The notes below the pieces were generated by a model. It was given only the letters and a program-made list of their open reading frames with translations. It had not been told where the DNA came from and searched no databases. This document shows positions 24,777 through 32,944 of a DNA stretch of 64,000 nt, piece after piece (the first letter of the stretch is position 1; the number at the start of each line of letters is the position of its first letter). Both the position numbers and the translations under genes were made by a program. This DNA comes from LMUY01 sp965198895 (GTDB lineage Bacteria; Pseudomonadota; Alphaproteobacteria; Acetobacterales; Acetobacteraceae). The stretch covers positions 4,526,001 to 4,590,000 of the forward strand of contig OZ240676.1 of NCBI GenBank assembly GCA_965198895.1, in the 5' to 3' direction.

Positions 24777-26114
24777 GTGCCCGAATCCCGTGCCCGAGAC
24801 GAACGCGTAGCGCAGGCGGTGGACCTCGCGCGGGATGTCGCGCCCGATCTGGATGCCGTCCTTCTCACCCACTATGCCGACGCCGAAACACTCGACACCC
24901 TCCGTCCGGGCGAGAGCGATCTCGCGACCGCGCGCGCCGTGAACCGGGCGGTTGCCGAGGAGATACTGCACGCCGGTGGCGAGGTGGTGGTGCAGCGCGC
25001 AGACCGGGCTGCGTTCCGCCGTTGGATATCGGACCGTGACGACACGCCCGAAAACCGCCGTCGCTGGATCGATCGCCCCCACTTGCTGCGCGGTGAAGCG
25101 GCCTTGGAACTGCTTGGCATCAAGTCCCCCGTGCCTCCGCAGCTGACATTCGGCAAGGCGCCTGGCCCCGCGGCGGACCGGCTGCTCGAGGCGTTCGACG
25201 ACGCGGATAGCGGCGAATTCGATGTCCTGGTGCAGGCGCTCCTCACGGCCGGCCGCATCGATGTCCTGGACCTGGCCGTCCGCAAGCTTGGCGAACGCCG
25301 CGGTGACGAGGCCGGCGATGACCTCAACTGGGTGTTGCTGGTGGCAGCCGAGGGCGCCGCGCTGGGCCCATCGCCCTGGGCTGAATTGGTGGCCCTGCCG
25401 GTCGCACTATCCGCCGGCGACGTGCCGGATGGCGAAGAACTGGCCCAGGGTTTGATCGCCTCCGGTGCCCTCCCGGATAGCGAGGAACTGCGCCTGCTGC
25501 CGGGCTGGCGTTCCCCAGAAGCCTTGGCGCAGCTTTCGTTCGGTGCGGTGCGCCGCGTGCTGCTCGACCTGGTGGAGGGCAGGCCACCGCGCGACCTGCC
25601 GCCCGGTGACACGGACGACCTGACCCGGCGTGGCTTCGGCGTGTTGCTCGGCCTGAGCATCGATTGGGCGATCCCGATATGGGACGAGATCGCCGCTGCC
25701 GGTGGATTGCCGGAGGAGCCTGACGACGAAGCCGCCGAAACTCCGGAGGAGGCGCACCGGGCCGCGTGCTTCGATCGTTGGCGCGGCCAGGTGTTCCAGC
25801 AGAGCGAAGGCTGCGTCCCGCTCGGTCTGGTGGCGCTGTCCCAAGTCGCAAACGAGATCGCGGAGTTCGTGGCCGAGGCCGGTGAGCAGACCAGCGGGTT
25901 GGAGGAGATCCGGGATTTCGTCGAAGCCGGCCGCCGGGCGGCGGGTGGTGAGGTTGTGTGCCGGCCCAAAATCCTCGGCGAAGACCTGGAGCTATCGCTC
26001 TACACCGGCGCCGGCGAATTGGTACAGGAACTGACGCTACCCGGCAGCAGGCTGCCGGCGCCCCTGGAGGATATGGCCAGTCTGATAGGCGCGTTCGTGG
26101 AAGTCGTGGAGTAG
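24777..26114 (+). CDS. Unrecognised acidic protein, about 445 residues
   Basis: I do not recognise this protein. It opens with a GTG at 24777 eight bases after CAGGAT. It has no signal peptide or membrane helix and is strongly acidic and Leu/Ala-rich, mostly helix-forming. Acidic runs such as PEEPDDEAAETPEEAHRA lie near residue 320. The N-terminal 60 residues (HYADAETLDTL, DLATARAVNRAVAEEIL) may form a separate small domain. Continuous codon use and the size make it a real gene. Its neighbours (helicase upstream, repeat and lactonase downstream) give no functional hint. Confidence 0.65.
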   Translation: MPESRARDERVAQAVDLARDVAPDLDAVLLTHYADAETLDTLRPGESDLATARAVNRAVAEEILHAGGEVVVQRADRAAFRRWISDRDDTPENRRRWIDRPHLLRGEAALELLGIKSPVPPQLTFGKAPGPAADRLLEAFDDADSGEFDVLVQALLTAGRIDVLDLAVRKLGERRGDEAGDDLNWVLLVAAEGAALGPSPWAELVALPVALSAGDVPDGEELAQGLIASGALPDSEELRLLPGWRSPEALAQLSFGAVRRVLLDLVEGRPPRDLPPGDTDDLTRRGFGVLLGLSIDWAIPIWDEIAAAGGLPEEPDDEAAETPEEAHRAACFDRWRGQVFQQSEGCVPLGLVALSQVANEIAEFVAEAGEQTSGLEEIRDFVEAGRRAAGGEVVCRPKILGEDLELSLYTGAGELVQELTLPGSRLPAPLEDMASLIGAFVEVVE

Positions 26115-26146
26115 GACAGCATTCCCGTGCGCCCCCACTTCCGTGT

Positions 26147-26374
26147 GGTGGGTGCGCTTTGGTACCCCACCAAAAGCGCCGGCGTTGGTGCGTTGCCAAA
26201 ACGCAACGCACCCTGCGGTTTGCGTCATTGACAGGTTCCGGGCCGGCAGCCTCAATTTCGTAGGGTGGGGTGCGCTTTGGCACCCCACCACAAGCGCCGG
26301 CGCTGGTGCGTTGCCAAAGCGCAACGCACCCTACGGTTTGCGTGATTGACAGGTTCCGGGCCGGCAGCATCAAT
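26147..26374. repeat. Tandem pair of about 110-nt palindromic repeat units
   Basis: Two copies, 26147-26256 and 26264-26374, repeat with a period of 118 nt and differ at only a few positions. Each carries GGTGGGTGCGCTTTGGxACCCCACC, then a perfect 9-bp hairpin GGTGCGTTG...CAACGCACC (26187-26195 with 26204-26212 in copy 1), and ends with GACAGGTTCCGGGCCGGCAG. A 26-nt part recurs inverted near 33903 with one mismatch. The 316-nt gap 26115-26430 otherwise holds nothing apart from the lactonase ribosome-binding site. Confidence 0.85.
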
Positions 26375-26430
26375 GACGCGGAGGCGTGACGTCCGCGATG
26401 CGCCAAAGAACTAGGTTTGGCAGAGGCACC

Positions 26431-27483
26431 ATGACCAGCACTGACGAAGGCTACGCCTATGTTGGCTGCTTCACGACCGAGAAGCGGCAGGCTCGTGGCG
26501 ATGGTATCCACGTCTATGCAACCAGTGCGGACGGAAGCGTCTGGACGCATGCGCAGCACGTTCCCGGCCTGACCAATCCGTCCTATCTGATCATGGGTGC
26601 CGGCGCCCGCACGCTCTACGCCGTGCATGGCGACCAGGACTACGCCAGCGCCTATGCACGGGACCAGGAGACCGGCTTGCTGCGTCCGCTAGGGCAGGCC
26701 GCATCCGGCGGGACCAATGTCGTGCATGGCGCGCTCGATGCGGCGGGCCGGCATTTCATCGTCGCGAATTACGACACCGGCTCGGTCGCGGTGCTGCCGG
26801 TGTCCGAGGATGGTGGCCTGCGCGCCTTCACCCAATGTGTGCCGATGCCCGGCACGCCGGGCCCGCACCGGGTCCAGCAGGCGGCCTCGCACCCGCACCA
26901 GGTCGTCTTCGACCCGAGCGGCCGGTTCGTGCTGGTGCCAGACAAGGGCAACGACACGGTCGCCGTGTTTGCCTTCGACGCGCAGCGCGGCCTTTTGGAT
27001 TTTGCGTCAGTGACGGCATCGCGGCCTGGCGCCGGGCCGCGGCACGGTGCGTTCCATCCCTCGTTGCCGATATTTTGGGTCCTGAACGAACTCGACTCCT
27101 CGATCACCACCTATCGCTGGTCGGAGCAGGCTGGCAGCTTGGAGCCGCTCCAGATCCTGCCCACCCTGCCACCGGACTTCTTCGGCGCCAGCACGGCTGC
27201 GGCGATTACGGTGACGCCGAGCGGAGACCGTGTCTTCGCATCCAACCGCGGCCAGGACGGCATCGCGGTCTTCGCCGTCGATGCTGGCAGTGGACACTTG
27301 CACCCGCTCGGCTTCACGCCCGCGCCCGGCCGCGAGCCCCGTTTCATGACGGTCCACGACGACCACCTGTATGTCGCGAGCGAGCGTGACGACGTCGTCG
27401 GCCGCTTTGCCCTAGGTGGCGCGCTGCAGGACTGTGCCCGACTAGTGTCGTCTCTCAGCCCGGTCAGCGTCGCTTTCGCGTAG
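26431..27483 (+). CDS. Lactonase family beta-propeller protein (YbhE/Pgl-like)
   Basis: A 350-residue seven-bladed beta-propeller of the lactonase family, which includes the cytoplasmic 6-phosphogluconolactonase of E. coli (YbhE). Typical phrases: YVGCFTTEKR at the start, NPSYLIMGAGARTLYAVHG, HPHQVVFDPSGRFVLVPDKGNDTVAVF, GPRHGAFHPSLPIFWVLNELDSSI and FASNRGQDGIAVFAVD. ATG 26431 follows GAGG. It lacks a signal peptide, so it is cytoplasmic. It lies next to the sugar-acid locus and might open an aldonolactone for it, though it is on the opposite strand from its nearest members. Confidence 0.83.
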   Translation: MTSTDEGYAYVGCFTTEKRQARGDGIHVYATSADGSVWTHAQHVPGLTNPSYLIMGAGARTLYAVHGDQDYASAYARDQETGLLRPLGQAASGGTNVVHGALDAAGRHFIVANYDTGSVAVLPVSEDGGLRAFTQCVPMPGTPGPHRVQQAASHPHQVVFDPSGRFVLVPDKGNDTVAVFAFDAQRGLLDFASVTASRPGAGPRHGAFHPSLPIFWVLNELDSSITTYRWSEQAGSLEPLQILPTLPPDFFGASTAAAITVTPSGDRVFASNRGQDGIAVFAVDAGSGHLHPLGFTPAPGREPRFMTVHDDHLYVASERDDVVGRFALGGALQDCARLVSSLSPVSVAFA

Positions 27484-27504
27484 TCCTCTCCGTGTCCCGT
27501 CAGG

Positions 27505-28134
27505 CTATTTGAAAGCCTGCTGCAACTCGGCCACGTGGGCTTCCGTCAGCATCCGCACCGGGGCTCCCCGCAGGGTTACGAGCAGCTTGGCCGTCTCCTC
27601 CAACTCCTCGGCGGCGTAGATCGTGGACGTCAGGTCCTTGCCGCTGACGACGGGGCCGTGATTGGCCAGCAGCACCGCGGCATAGCGGCCCCCGAGCGCT
27701 TCGATCAACGCGCCGCCACGCGCGTCGCCCGGGCGGAAATACGGAACCAGTTTCACACGGCCGACGCGCATGACGACGTAAGGGGTCAACGGCGGAATAC
27801 AGTCCTCCGCATCGATGTCTGCCAGGCAGGACAGCGCCGTCGCGTACGTGGAATGCAGGTGCACGACGGCACCCGTCCCGGGCCGCGTGTCGTAGAAGGC
27901 GCGGTGCAGGAACACCTCCTTCGAAGGTTTGTCGCCGCCCACGTGCTGGCCTTCTGCATCCAGTTTGCTGATTCGCGCCGGGTCGAGTGAGCCGAGGCAG
28001 CTATTGGTCGGCGTGATCAGCCAGCCATCATCGACCCGCGCGCTGATGTTGCCGGCGGACCCGACCGAGTAGCCACGGTCGTAGAGCGAGCGGGAGAGCC
28101 GGGCCATCTCGTCACGCAATTGGCTCTCGTTCAT
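27505..28134 (-). CDS. Class II aldolase/decarboxylase, OtnC-like
   Basis: A 209-residue class II aldolase/adducin-fold enzyme. Metal ligands His92, His94 (VVHLHSTYA) and His159 (LANHGPV) are present, with the acidic residue Glu73 in PSKEVFLH. GSAGNISARVDDGWLITPT and LTPYVVMRVGRVKLVPYFRPGD match 3-oxo-tetronate 4-phosphate decarboxylase (OtnC) better than fuculose-phosphate aldolase. No OtnK kinase is visible in the window, so the phosphorylated substrate is uncertain. It is in an ATGA overlap with the racemase-like gene upstream, and both follow a LacI-type operator. Confidence 0.8.
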   Translation of the reverse strand: MNESQLRDEMARLSRSLYDRGYSVGSAGNISARVDDGWLITPTNSCLGSLDPARISKLDAEGQHVGGDKPSKEVFLHRAFYDTRPGTGAVVHLHSTYATALSCLADIDAEDCIPPLTPYVVMRVGRVKLVPYFRPGDARGGALIEALGGRYAAVLLANHGPVVSGKDLTSTIYAAEELEETAKLLVTLRGAPVRMLTEAHVAELQQAFK

Positions 28135-28805
28135 GCCCCACGTCCGGCGCGGCTTTCGACCAAGGTTCGCATCCGATCCACCGCCGCGTGCGGCGCTGTC
28201 ATCACGGGGACGCTCACGGCCTTGCGCACCGCTGCGGCCGCGCGGGAGGTGGAGAAATGTGCCAGCATGATCGCGTCATACCCGGCGAACTCCGGCGCAC
28301 GCTCGGCGACCAGGCGATTATGTGCCTCCACATCGCCGCCCTTGATGAGGTCGATCGCGTTCGCGACCAGCACGGTCGTCAGTTGCGCCGGCTTGCCGGT
28401 TTCGGCCACGAACTCGTCGAACTCGTCGGTCATCGTGCTGATAGACGGAGCGAAGGTTGCGAGCATGCCGATCCGCTCGCCTTGCTCGAGCGCAGCGCGG
28501 AACATTGCCTCGTTCGGTTTCAGCACGGGGATCGGAACCGTCGCGATCAGCCGATCGATCGCCGGGCCGAAGGCGGAGCAGGTGACCAGGATCCCGTCCG
28601 CGCCCATGTTCTTGCCGTAGACACCGAAATCCACGAAGCGCTGGATCATTGCCTCGGACAGATCCGTCTCCCGCGCGCGGTCGATCGATAGCCCGTCATC
28701 CAGCAGGTTCACGGTTTCGGCTTCCGGCCAACGCTCCGCGAACGCGGCCTGGATCGGCTGCATCGCGACCGGCGTGGCGTGAAGAAGGACGATCCTGGGC
28801 GCCAT
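28131..28805 (-). CDS. Asp/Glu/hydantoin racemase-family protein
   Basis: A 224-residue protein of the Asp/Glu racemase - arylmalonate decarboxylase fold. The first catalytic cysteine is present (Cys76 in ILVTCSAFG). The second half has LAHFSTSRAA where racemases carry their second Cys, so a two-base cysteine mechanism is unlikely. ATG 28805 was chosen for its GAGGATC ribosome-binding site at 8-nt spacing. A 14-bp LacI-type operator lies 26 nt upstream. With the OtnC-like gene it forms a two-gene operon in the sugar-acid locus. The reaction is unknown. Confidence 0.75.
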   Translation of the reverse strand: MAPRIVLLHATPVAMQPIQAAFAERWPEAETVNLLDDGLSIDRARETDLSEAMIQRFVDFGVYGKNMGADGILVTCSAFGPAIDRLIATVPIPVLKPNEAMFRAALEQGERIGMLATFAPSISTMTDEFDEFVAETGKPAQLTTVLVANAIDLIKGGDVEAHNRLVAERAPEFAGYDAIMLAHFSTSRAAAAVRKAVSVPVMTAPHAAVDRMRTLVESRAGRGA

Positions 28806-28831
28806 GTTTGATCCTCGTCGGTGCCGCATTC

Positions 28832-28845
28832 TGCAAGCGCTTTCA
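28832..28845. promoter_or_regulatory. LacI-family operator before the racemase/aldolase operon
   Basis: TGCAAGCGCTTTCA, an imperfect palindrome around the central CG, is the classic LacI/GalR-family operator form. It lies 26 nt upstream of the ATG at 28805 and is identical over 14 bp to the site at 30014-30027. The LacI gene between the two is the obvious candidate regulator. Confidence 0.8.
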
Positions 28846-28883
28846 GGCAGCATAGATGCATGGTCGCCGCCGTCAACTTGGCA

Positions 28884-29927
28884 TCAGGGCGGTGGAGCAG
28901 TGCTGCCCCGGATGATCAGTTCGGCGTCCAGTTCCGTAACCCGCATGGCCGGTTGACCAGCCATCCGCGCCAGCAGATGGTCGGCGGCAGCGAGGCCGAT
29001 TTCAGCCGATTGCATGCGCACGGTGGTCAGGCTCGGGCGCAGGAAGGCCGCGTAGTCCGCGTCGTTGAAGCCAACCAACGACAGGTCGCGCGGGACGGCG
29101 AGCCCGCGCGTCTCGGCTTCGATCATGGCCCCGAAAGCAAGCTGGTCGGTCCCGCACAGGACAGCAGTGGGCGGCTTGCCGCCGGCTGACAGGATGTGGC
29201 GCAGCGCGTCCCGCCCGTCGCGGATGCCGTGCGAAACCTGGATGTCGTGTTCTGGTCTAATCCTGAGCGAACGGGCCGCCAGCGCGCCGACGATGCCCTC
29301 GACCCGGGCGGTGCTGCGGTCGTTGTCACGTCGTGTGCCGGTGATGACGCCGAAGCGGCGATGCCCCAGATCCAGCAAGTAGTTCGTCGCCCGCGCCATC
29401 GCCGCGGCGTTGTCGAACCCCACGCAGGCGCGATTTGGCGACAGTGTGAAGGTCTGCACGGTCGGCACGGCCTGGCGGGCGATGCGGGCCAGTAGGTCCG
29501 GCCGGTGGATGTCGCCCACCAGCATGAGGCCGTCGATGCCCCGCTCCAGCAGGAACGTGGCCTCGAGCAACTCGCGGTCCAATTCGTAGCCGGCGTTGGT
29601 CACGACCAGCGTGTAGCCGACCTGGCGGATGCGCTCCTGAAAGGTTGCGAGCGCGCCGAGGAAGCCTTCGTTCTCGATGTTGGGCACGACGGCGCCCACG
29701 GCCATGAACCGGCGCAGCGACAGGGCGCGGGCCGCCCCATTCGCCACGAACCCGAGCGCCGCGGCCGCCTTCAGTACCGCCTCGCGCTTGTCCGGCCGCA
29801 CGGCGGCGCTGCCGTTCAACACGCGTGACACCGTAGCGGCAGACACGCCCGCCCGCAGCGCCACATCCTGCGCCGTCGCGAAGCGTCCGTTCAGCGCGTG
29901 TGTGGCTTTTCCGCAGACCTGATCCAA
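28884..29927 (-). CDS. LacI-family transcriptional regulator
   Basis: A 347-residue LacI/GalR regulator. Helix-turn-helix and hinge: ATAQDVALRAGVSAATVSRVLNG at residues 17-39, with the hinge helix ending near ALSLRR. The effector domain is periplasmic-binding-like, with the LGHRRFGVITGTRRDNDRS signature. TTG 29927 is the start: it is preceded by AAGGA at 7-nt spacing and no ATG or GTG exists nearby in frame. Identical operators lie on both sides of the gene (28832 and 30014), so it probably represses the flanking operons and perhaps itself, with a sugar acid as inducer. Confidence 0.88.
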   Translation of the reverse strand: MDQVCGKATHALNGRFATAQDVALRAGVSAATVSRVLNGSAAVRPDKREAVLKAAAALGFVANGAARALSLRRFMAVGAVVPNIENEGFLGALATFQERIRQVGYTLVVTNAGYELDRELLEATFLLERGIDGLMLVGDIHRPDLLARIARQAVPTVQTFTLSPNRACVGFDNAAAMARATNYLLDLGHRRFGVITGTRRDNDRSTARVEGIVGALAARSLRIRPEHDIQVSHGIRDGRDALRHILSAGGKPPTAVLCGTDQLAFGAMIEAETRGLAVPRDLSLVGFNDADYAAFLRPSLTTVRMQSAEIGLAAADHLLARMAGQPAMRVTELDAELIIRGSTAPPP

Positions 29928-30013
29928 CCGTCGTTCCTTGCCGGGCGGCCCTGCCTTACACCGGCCGGCAGTGTTGGGGAAATGAGTTGACCATCCGGCG
30001 AGCCTATGGTCTT

Positions 30014-30027
30014 TGCAAGCGCTTTCA
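30014..30027. promoter_or_regulatory. LacI-family operator before the hydroxy-acid dehydrogenase operon
   Basis: The same 14-mer TGCAAGCGCTTTCA as at 28832-28845. It lies in the divergent region, 58 nt before the ATG at 30086 and 86 nt before the regulator start at 29927. It could therefore serve both directions. Confidence 0.8.
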
Positions 30028-30085
30028 CAGTGACTCGCTTGTTCGCGGGCCGCCTCGAAGGTGGCAGCGGAACAGGGGAGGCGGA

Positions 30086-31387
30086 ATGGCCGATCAGAAA
30101 CAGGGGCTTGCTTCTCCGGCGATCGCCACGAAAACCGACATCGCCTTGGCCGACAGCGTGGCCCCCGGCATTACGTCGCCGCAAGCTTTGGTCACCAGCG
30201 TGCAGCGCAGTGCGGATGCGACGCCGTATCGGTTTCGCGACCTGCTCGCCCTTGATGACTTCGAGCGTCACGCCAAGCGCCATCTGCCGCCGATGGTGTA
30301 TCAGTATGTGGCAGGGGCGGTGGAAACGTCGACGGCGTTGCGCGCCAACCGTGCGGCCTACACGCGCTGGGCGTTTTTGCCGCGCCGCATGGTGGATACC
30401 TCCGCCCGCAGCGCCGCCACCACCCTGTTTGGAAAGACCTACGCCGTCCCGTTCGGGATCGCGCCGCTCGGTGGCGCGGCATTCGTCGCCTACCGCGGCG
30501 ATCTGCGCCTGGCCGAAGCGGCTCGGCAAATGCAGATGCCGATGATCCTCAGCGCGTCCTCGCTCATCAAGCTCGAGGAGGTTCACGCCGAGAACCCGGC
30601 CGCCTGGTTCCAGGCCTACCTTCCCGGCGACCAGACCCGCATCGACCGCCTGGTGGACCGGCTGGCGCGGACCGGCTTCGGCACGCTGGTCGTCACCGCC
30701 GATACGCCTGTGCTGGGCAACCGCGAGCACAACACGCGCAGCGGCTTCAGCATGCCGATGCGCATCACACCCAAGGTCGCGTGGCAGAGCGCCACGCATC
30801 CCGCCTGGCTGCTCGGCACCGTGGCGCAGACGTTCTACCGCCACGGTCCGCCGCATTTCGAGAACATGGAGGCCGACCGCGGCCCGCCCATGCTGTCGCG
30901 CAATGCGCTGCGCAACACGACGGCGCGCGACAAGCTGTCGTGGGACAATTTGCGCGCCATCCGCCGTCGCTGGAAAGGTACGCTGCTGGTGAAGGGCCTG
31001 ACGGCACCGGCCGATGTGGCGATTGCGCGCGAGTGCGGGGTGGAGGGCGTGATCCTGTCCACCCATGGCGGTCGCCAGCTGGACTACGACGTCCCGCCGC
31101 TCGAGGTGCTGCCCGAGATCGCGGCGCAAAAGGGCGACATGGCGGTGATCATCGATAGCGGCATCCGGCGTGGCACCGACGTGCTGAAGGCATTGGCGCT
31201 GGGGGCCGATTTCGTATTCCTCGGGCGGCCGTTCCTGTTCGCCGCCGCAATCGGCGGCACGCCCGGCGTGCTGCATGCCGCGCGCATCCTGAAGGAGGAG
31301 GTCGAGCGCGACATGGCGCTGGTTGGGGTGAACCGGCTGTCGGAGTTGAGCCCGAACCTGCTGCGGCGCATGCCGGATCCCGTTTGA
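30086..31387 (+). CDS. FMN-dependent alpha-hydroxy-acid dehydrogenase (LldD-like)
   Basis: A 433-residue FMN enzyme of the L-lactate/mandelate dehydrogenase - glycolate oxidase family. It oxidises a 2-hydroxy acid to the 2-oxo acid. PFGIAPLGGAAF, PMILSASS, FQAYLPGD and LVKGLTAPADVAIAR are family motifs. The active-site block reads STHGGRQLD: catalytic His and Arg are kept, but the usual Asn of SNHGGRQLD is Thr. C-terminal IIDSGIRRGTDVLKALALGAD and FLGRPF bind the FMN phosphate. ATG 30086 follows GGGGAGG. First of four genes behind a LacI-type operator. Confidence 0.87.
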   Translation: MADQKQGLASPAIATKTDIALADSVAPGITSPQALVTSVQRSADATPYRFRDLLALDDFERHAKRHLPPMVYQYVAGAVETSTALRANRAAYTRWAFLPRRMVDTSARSAATTLFGKTYAVPFGIAPLGGAAFVAYRGDLRLAEAARQMQMPMILSASSLIKLEEVHAENPAAWFQAYLPGDQTRIDRLVDRLARTGFGTLVVTADTPVLGNREHNTRSGFSMPMRITPKVAWQSATHPAWLLGTVAQTFYRHGPPHFENMEADRGPPMLSRNALRNTTARDKLSWDNLRAIRRRWKGTLLVKGLTAPADVAIARECGVEGVILSTHGGRQLDYDVPPLEVLPEIAAQKGDMAVIIDSGIRRGTDVLKALALGADFVFLGRPFLFAAAIGGTPGVLHAARILKEEVERDMALVGVNRLSELSPNLLRRMPDPV

Positions 31388-31412
31388 CGCAATCATAGAA
31401 AGCACCACAGCG

Positions 31413-32126
31413 ATGAGCACGGCCCCGAGCGAGAAAATTCTGCACCTGAAATGCGCGCTGGTGGTCAAGGGGGCGTTCGACGCCTCGCTGGTCCCGGCGT
31501 TCGAGGCGAGCTCCGGTTTCAAGCTCGACATCGATTGGGCACCCACCACGGTCATCATGAGCAAGCTCGCGGAAGGCGCGACTGCAGACGCGGTGCTGAT
31601 CGTCGCCGACGCAGTGGACGAGCTCATTGCACAGGGCAAGATCGAGGCCAGCACCAAGCGCACCGTGCTGCGCTCGCGCATCGGCGTGGCGGTAGCGAAG
31701 GGGGCACCGCACCCGGACATCTCCGACCTGGAGTCGTTCAAGCGCGCCATGACCGGCGCACGCTCCGTCTGCTACTCCCGTGGCGGGCAGAGCGGCGTGC
31801 ATTTCGCGCCCATGCTTGAGCGCATCGGGATCGCAGATGCGGTGAATGCCCGCGCCACCATCATCCCCGCCGGGTTCACGGCCGAGAAGCTGCTAACCGG
31901 CGAGGCCGACATTGCGATCCAACAATTGAGCGAACTCGCGGTGGTGCCCGGCATCGAGATCGTGGGGCCGCTGCCGGACGCCGTGCAGAAGGTGACCACC
32001 TTCGCCGCCGCCGTGATGACCGGGTCGGCGCATCGAGTGGTTGCGGAGCAATTCGTGGCCTCCCTGGTGACGGACGCCGCGTTTGCCGCCTACGACGCCA
32101 CGCGGCTCGACCCGGTGCGGGACTGA
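31413..32126 (+). CDS. Signal-less ModA-like solute-binding domain protein
   Basis: A 237-residue protein with the ModA-like periplasmic-binding fold: LVVKGAFDASLVPAFEASSGF, MSKLAEGATADAVLIVADAVDELIAQGKI, and SRIGVAVAKGAPHPDISDLESFK. Unlike ordinary family members it has no signal peptide, and no permease or ATPase gene is adjacent. It is probably cytoplasmic and may act as a ligand sensor or enzyme-like partner. It lies 25 nt after the hydroxy-acid dehydrogenase and 4 nt before the isomerase-like gene, so it belongs to the LacI-controlled operon. Confidence 0.75.
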   Translation: MSTAPSEKILHLKCALVVKGAFDASLVPAFEASSGFKLDIDWAPTTVIMSKLAEGATADAVLIVADAVDELIAQGKIEASTKRTVLRSRIGVAVAKGAPHPDISDLESFKRAMTGARSVCYSRGGQSGVHFAPMLERIGIADAVNARATIIPAGFTAEKLLTGEADIAIQQLSELAVVPGIEIVGPLPDAVQKVTTFAAAVMTGSAHRVVAEQFVASLVTDAAFAAYDATRLDPVRD

Positions 32127-32130
32127 CACC

Positions 32131-32922
32131 ATGTTGAAGTTCTCCGCCAACCTCAAATGGCTGTTCACCGAGCTACCGCTGCTCGACCGCTTCGATGCGG
32201 CGGCGCGGGCCGGGTTTGCCGCCGTGGAATACCCGACCCCCTACGAGCAACCGGTGGCAACGCTGGCGGCGCGGCTGCGTGATTGCGGGCTGCAGATGGT
32301 GCTGATCAACACGCCGGCCGGTGACAAGGCGCGCGGCGAACAATCCGGTATCGCGTGCATGCCCGGGCGCCGGGACGCGTTCCGCGATGATCTGCGCAAG
32401 AGCCTGGATTACGCGACCGGCCTCGGCTGCAATCTGGTTCACCTGCAGGCCGGGATCCTGCCCACCGGCGTCAGCGCGGAACGTGGCTGGGCCACCTATC
32501 TTGCCAATGTCGTCTGGGCGGCGGACCTCGCCAGCACTGGCGGAATCCGCCTCGTGCTGGAGCCGATCAACCAGATCGACATCCCGGGCTTCCTGCTCCG
32601 CACGCAGGAAGAAGGTGCCGCGGTGGTCGAGGCGGTCGGACCGGACAAGGTCGGGCTGCAATTCGACATCTACCACTGCCAGGTCGAGCAAGGCGGCATC
32701 ACCCGCCGGATGCAGGCGCTGATGCCGATCATCGGCCACATTCAGGTGGCCGATTCTCCTGGGCGGCACGAGCCGGGTACGGGCGAAATCGCGTGGGAGC
32801 ATATGTTCGCCCTAATCGAGCAGCTCGGCTACGCTGGATGGATCGGCTGCGAATACACGCCGGCCGGCGAAACCACGGCGGGGCTCGGTTGGCGCAGCCG
32901 GTTCGGCCTGCTTCGCGCATAG
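32131..32922 (+). CDS. Hydroxypyruvate isomerase-like TIM-barrel protein (Hyi/OtnI family)
   Basis: A 263-residue xylose-isomerase-like TIM barrel. It opens with KFSANLKWLFTELPLLDRFDAAARAGF, the hydroxypyruvate isomerase/2-oxo-tetronate isomerase signature. It carries metal-binding acids in LVLEPINQIDIPGF (Glu), LQFDIYHCQ (Asp), and IGCEYTP (Glu). ATG 32131 lies 4 nt after the previous stop. OtnI family members interconvert 2-oxo- and 3-oxo-tetronate 4-phosphates or hydroxypyruvate and tartronate semialdehyde. An OtnC-like decarboxylase is present across the regulator, supporting a tetronate-type pathway. Confidence 0.82.
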   Translation: MLKFSANLKWLFTELPLLDRFDAAARAGFAAVEYPTPYEQPVATLAARLRDCGLQMVLINTPAGDKARGEQSGIACMPGRRDAFRDDLRKSLDYATGLGCNLVHLQAGILPTGVSAERGWATYLANVVWAADLASTGGIRLVLEPINQIDIPGFLLRTQEEGAAVVEAVGPDKVGLQFDIYHCQVEQGGITRRMQALMPIIGHIQVADSPGRHEPGTGEIAWEHMFALIEQLGYAGWIGCEYTPAGETTAGLGWRSRFGLLRA

Positions 32923-32944
32923 AACCGCCCTTACGGAGAATACC

